A model generated the notes under the pieces. That model was not told the DNA's origin, ran no database searches, and worked only from the letters and a program-made list of their open reading frames with translations. A stretch of DNA of 64,000 nucleotides from NCBI GenBank assembly GCA_000727475.1, contig KL647303.1, positions 2,544,773-2,608,772 of the forward strand, read 5' to 3'. Within the stretch, counting starts at the first letter, position 1, and each line of letters starts with the position of its first letter. Shown here piece after piece: positions 63,001 to 64,000 of this stretch. The stretch is from Sarcocystis neurona. Its lineage: Eukaryota > Apicomplexa > Conoidasida > Eucoccidiorida > Sarcocystidae. The translations under genes were made by a program, and so were the position numbers.

Positions 63001-64000
63001 AAGGGACCGCGTTCCTCCAGTGAGCCTCGTCGGCGGCGACGCAGCTGGCGACGTCAACAGTTTGACGCAGAATTTGGAGGCGATGAGCGTAGCATCAGCA
63101 GCGACACAGCGTGGGAGGTGTCGTCTGCTTCCTCTCCTGCTGTTGCAGCTTCAGCGAAGGAGTGGCTTCATAAGATGAAACAGAAGGAACAGAAACTCAC
63201 ACTACGAGAGCACCGCGAACACCAGCAGCTACACCGTGCAGAAGTGGAGCTGCAGCGGATCACGCAGCAGCGGCGGGTAGCGGCAGAGCAGCAGTATCCA
63301 TTAGGGCAGCCACAAAAGCACACGCACCTGCATGCCCGCCCGCCGCACCAGCAGCAGGCGTTCTTCGAAGAACAGCAACGGCAACAGAAGTATACAGGTT
63401 TTAAAACGAGCGTAGTTGCTTTGGATTTGCCGGAGCGGCCGTTGCGTGAGACAGGGAGGCAGCGGGCGCGCAGGCAGAGAGGCCTGAATACGAATGAGAC
63501 CAGCGTTCAAAACAGAAGCAGCAGCAGCTGCATTGCGGCTGCCAAAGAGAGAGCTGTTCTGTCGCCTGCTTCCGCAGAATGCAACGCCAGAACAATAATT
63601 ACCTCACTGAACGAACTCTCACAAAATCTGGAGAGTCTTGCGCGCACCTCCGCGGCAGTCGCCGCAGGTCGCTCCTCGTCGCACTCTGCAGATCTCGCTG
63701 CCTTCATCGATGACGCTGCTGTTGCTGCGGTGCGTGCTGGCTCTGGTCGCGGAGGTGCGTCGGCAGCAGCCCCTGGTGACACTGTGCTTGCATCGAAAGC
63801 TAGATCGACAAGAGAAGCGCCAAGAGCAGTTGCAGCAGCTGAAAAAATAGTGACAGCATCACATGTCAGCCTGTCCATCACCCATCCTCTCCAGCAGCAA
63901 TGGCAGCAGCAGCAGCTCCGGCAGCGACACGGGGAAGGGAGAAGCCCTCGCACCACGTGCTCCTCTCTAGTAAACTTGATGCAGCAGCACAGCCTGCAGC
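57059..64000 (+). CDS. Gln/Ala-rich protein of unknown function, six exons, 3' end outside window
   Basis: ATG at 57059 (context TTTTTCAAAATG). Phase-consistent exons are 57059-58760, 59920-60566, 61687-61920, 62138-62208, 62279-62499 and 62603 onward, giving at least 1,424 residues. Exon 1 is Gln/Ala/Ser/Thr-rich with an Ala-Pro block (57710-57770). Exon 2 is Ala-rich and then Gln-rich. Exon 3 encodes LRWTEQQQLLGHQQFAVLRR, a likely helix. Exons 4-5 give a compact non-repetitive segment (DKFVLLALGRAYLPRALTCN, then SSGRWMFRVHGSASTETELI) that looks beta-rich; it loosely recalls immunoglobulin-like repeats of ciliary HYDIN/CFAP47-type proteins, too weak to name. Exon 6 goes from Ala/Pro/Phe-rich to basic (EPRRRRRRSW) to a probable coiled coil (EWLHKMKQKEQKLTLREHRE). 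One undetermined base (N) lies at 57636. Confidence 0.6.
57636..57636. other. undetermined base (N) in exon 1
   Basis: A single N sits just before a run of eight C (57638 onward) inside a coding exon. The frame is open on both sides, so no frameshift is implied, but a homopolymer-length error nearby cannot be ruled out. Confidence 0.95.
58761..59919 (+). other. intron 1 of the 57-kb gene
   Basis: Donor ACGG/GTACGC, acceptor GGCTTTGCAG, phase 1. It contains (TA)n patches at 59182-59204 and 59378-59394 and non-repetitive stretches at 58830-59100 and 59520-59760 that could hide an exon. Confidence 0.55.
60567..61686 (+). other. intron 2 of the 57-kb gene
   Basis: Donor CAACAG/GTGCGC, acceptor GTGCCTGTGTGCAG, phase 0. 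It has TA-rich patches at 60925-60940, 61008-61021 and 61065-61085. Confidence 0.6.

Noticed and set aside
1..64000. CRISPR arrays, insertion sequences, retroelements, tRNA or rRNA genes
   Set aside because: No spaced direct-repeat array, transposase or reverse-transcriptase motif, cloverleaf or rRNA-like sequence was recognised by eye. A covariance-model scan was not possible here.

Overview
The window looks like nuclear DNA of a coccidian apicomplexan, most likely an Eimeria species. This rests on three things seen in the sequence. Coding regions are packed with CAG-type trinucleotide runs that read as long Gln, Ser or Ala tracts. Genes are split by many GT-AG introns. The DNA between genes is full of (TA)n, (CA)n and TATACGTA-type arrays. 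No prokaryotic operon, rRNA, tRNA or CRISPR array was recognised. The species assignment is inference.

Three large genes can be assembled by following conserved motifs and checking that splice phases agree. (1) Plus strand, about 11.2-19.9 kb: a GDT1/TMEM165-type (UPF0016) cation/proton antiporter, split over three exons. Each half carries an E-V-G-D-R-(T/S) signature, and the halves are separated by a very long low-complexity loop. (2) Minus strand, 47.3-29.7 kb: an eight-exon CLU (clustered mitochondria / eIF3-p135-like) protein of about 3,620 residues, roughly two to three times the usual family length, inflated by Gln/Ala/Ser insertions. (3) Plus strand, 57.06 kb to the right edge: a six-exon Gln/Ala-rich gene of unknown function that continues out of the window.

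The left edge holds the last exons of another plus-strand gene (86-484). Between about 1 and 10.6 kb there are several short coding-like islands that I cannot assign, set in TA/CA microsatellites. This stretch also holds an ~800-bp polypurine tract (4.0-4.8 kb) and a four-copy 63-bp minisatellite (9.0-9.3 kb). From 20 to 29.7 kb lies the gap between the convergent GDT1 and CLU genes, with weak ORFs and degenerate Ala-rich reading frames. From 47.3 to 57.06 kb lies the divergent gap between CLU and the third gene. It has more Ala-rich frames near 48-49 kb, then mostly unique DNA with a 142-bp tandem duplication.

The three main genes do not form a pathway. One predicts Mn2+/Ca2+ handling in an endomembrane compartment, one predicts mitochondrial distribution or binding of mRNAs for mitochondrial proteins, and one is unknown. 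What they share is architecture: a small conserved core spread across exons swollen by CAG-derived insertions, with the CAG runs mostly on the sense strand.
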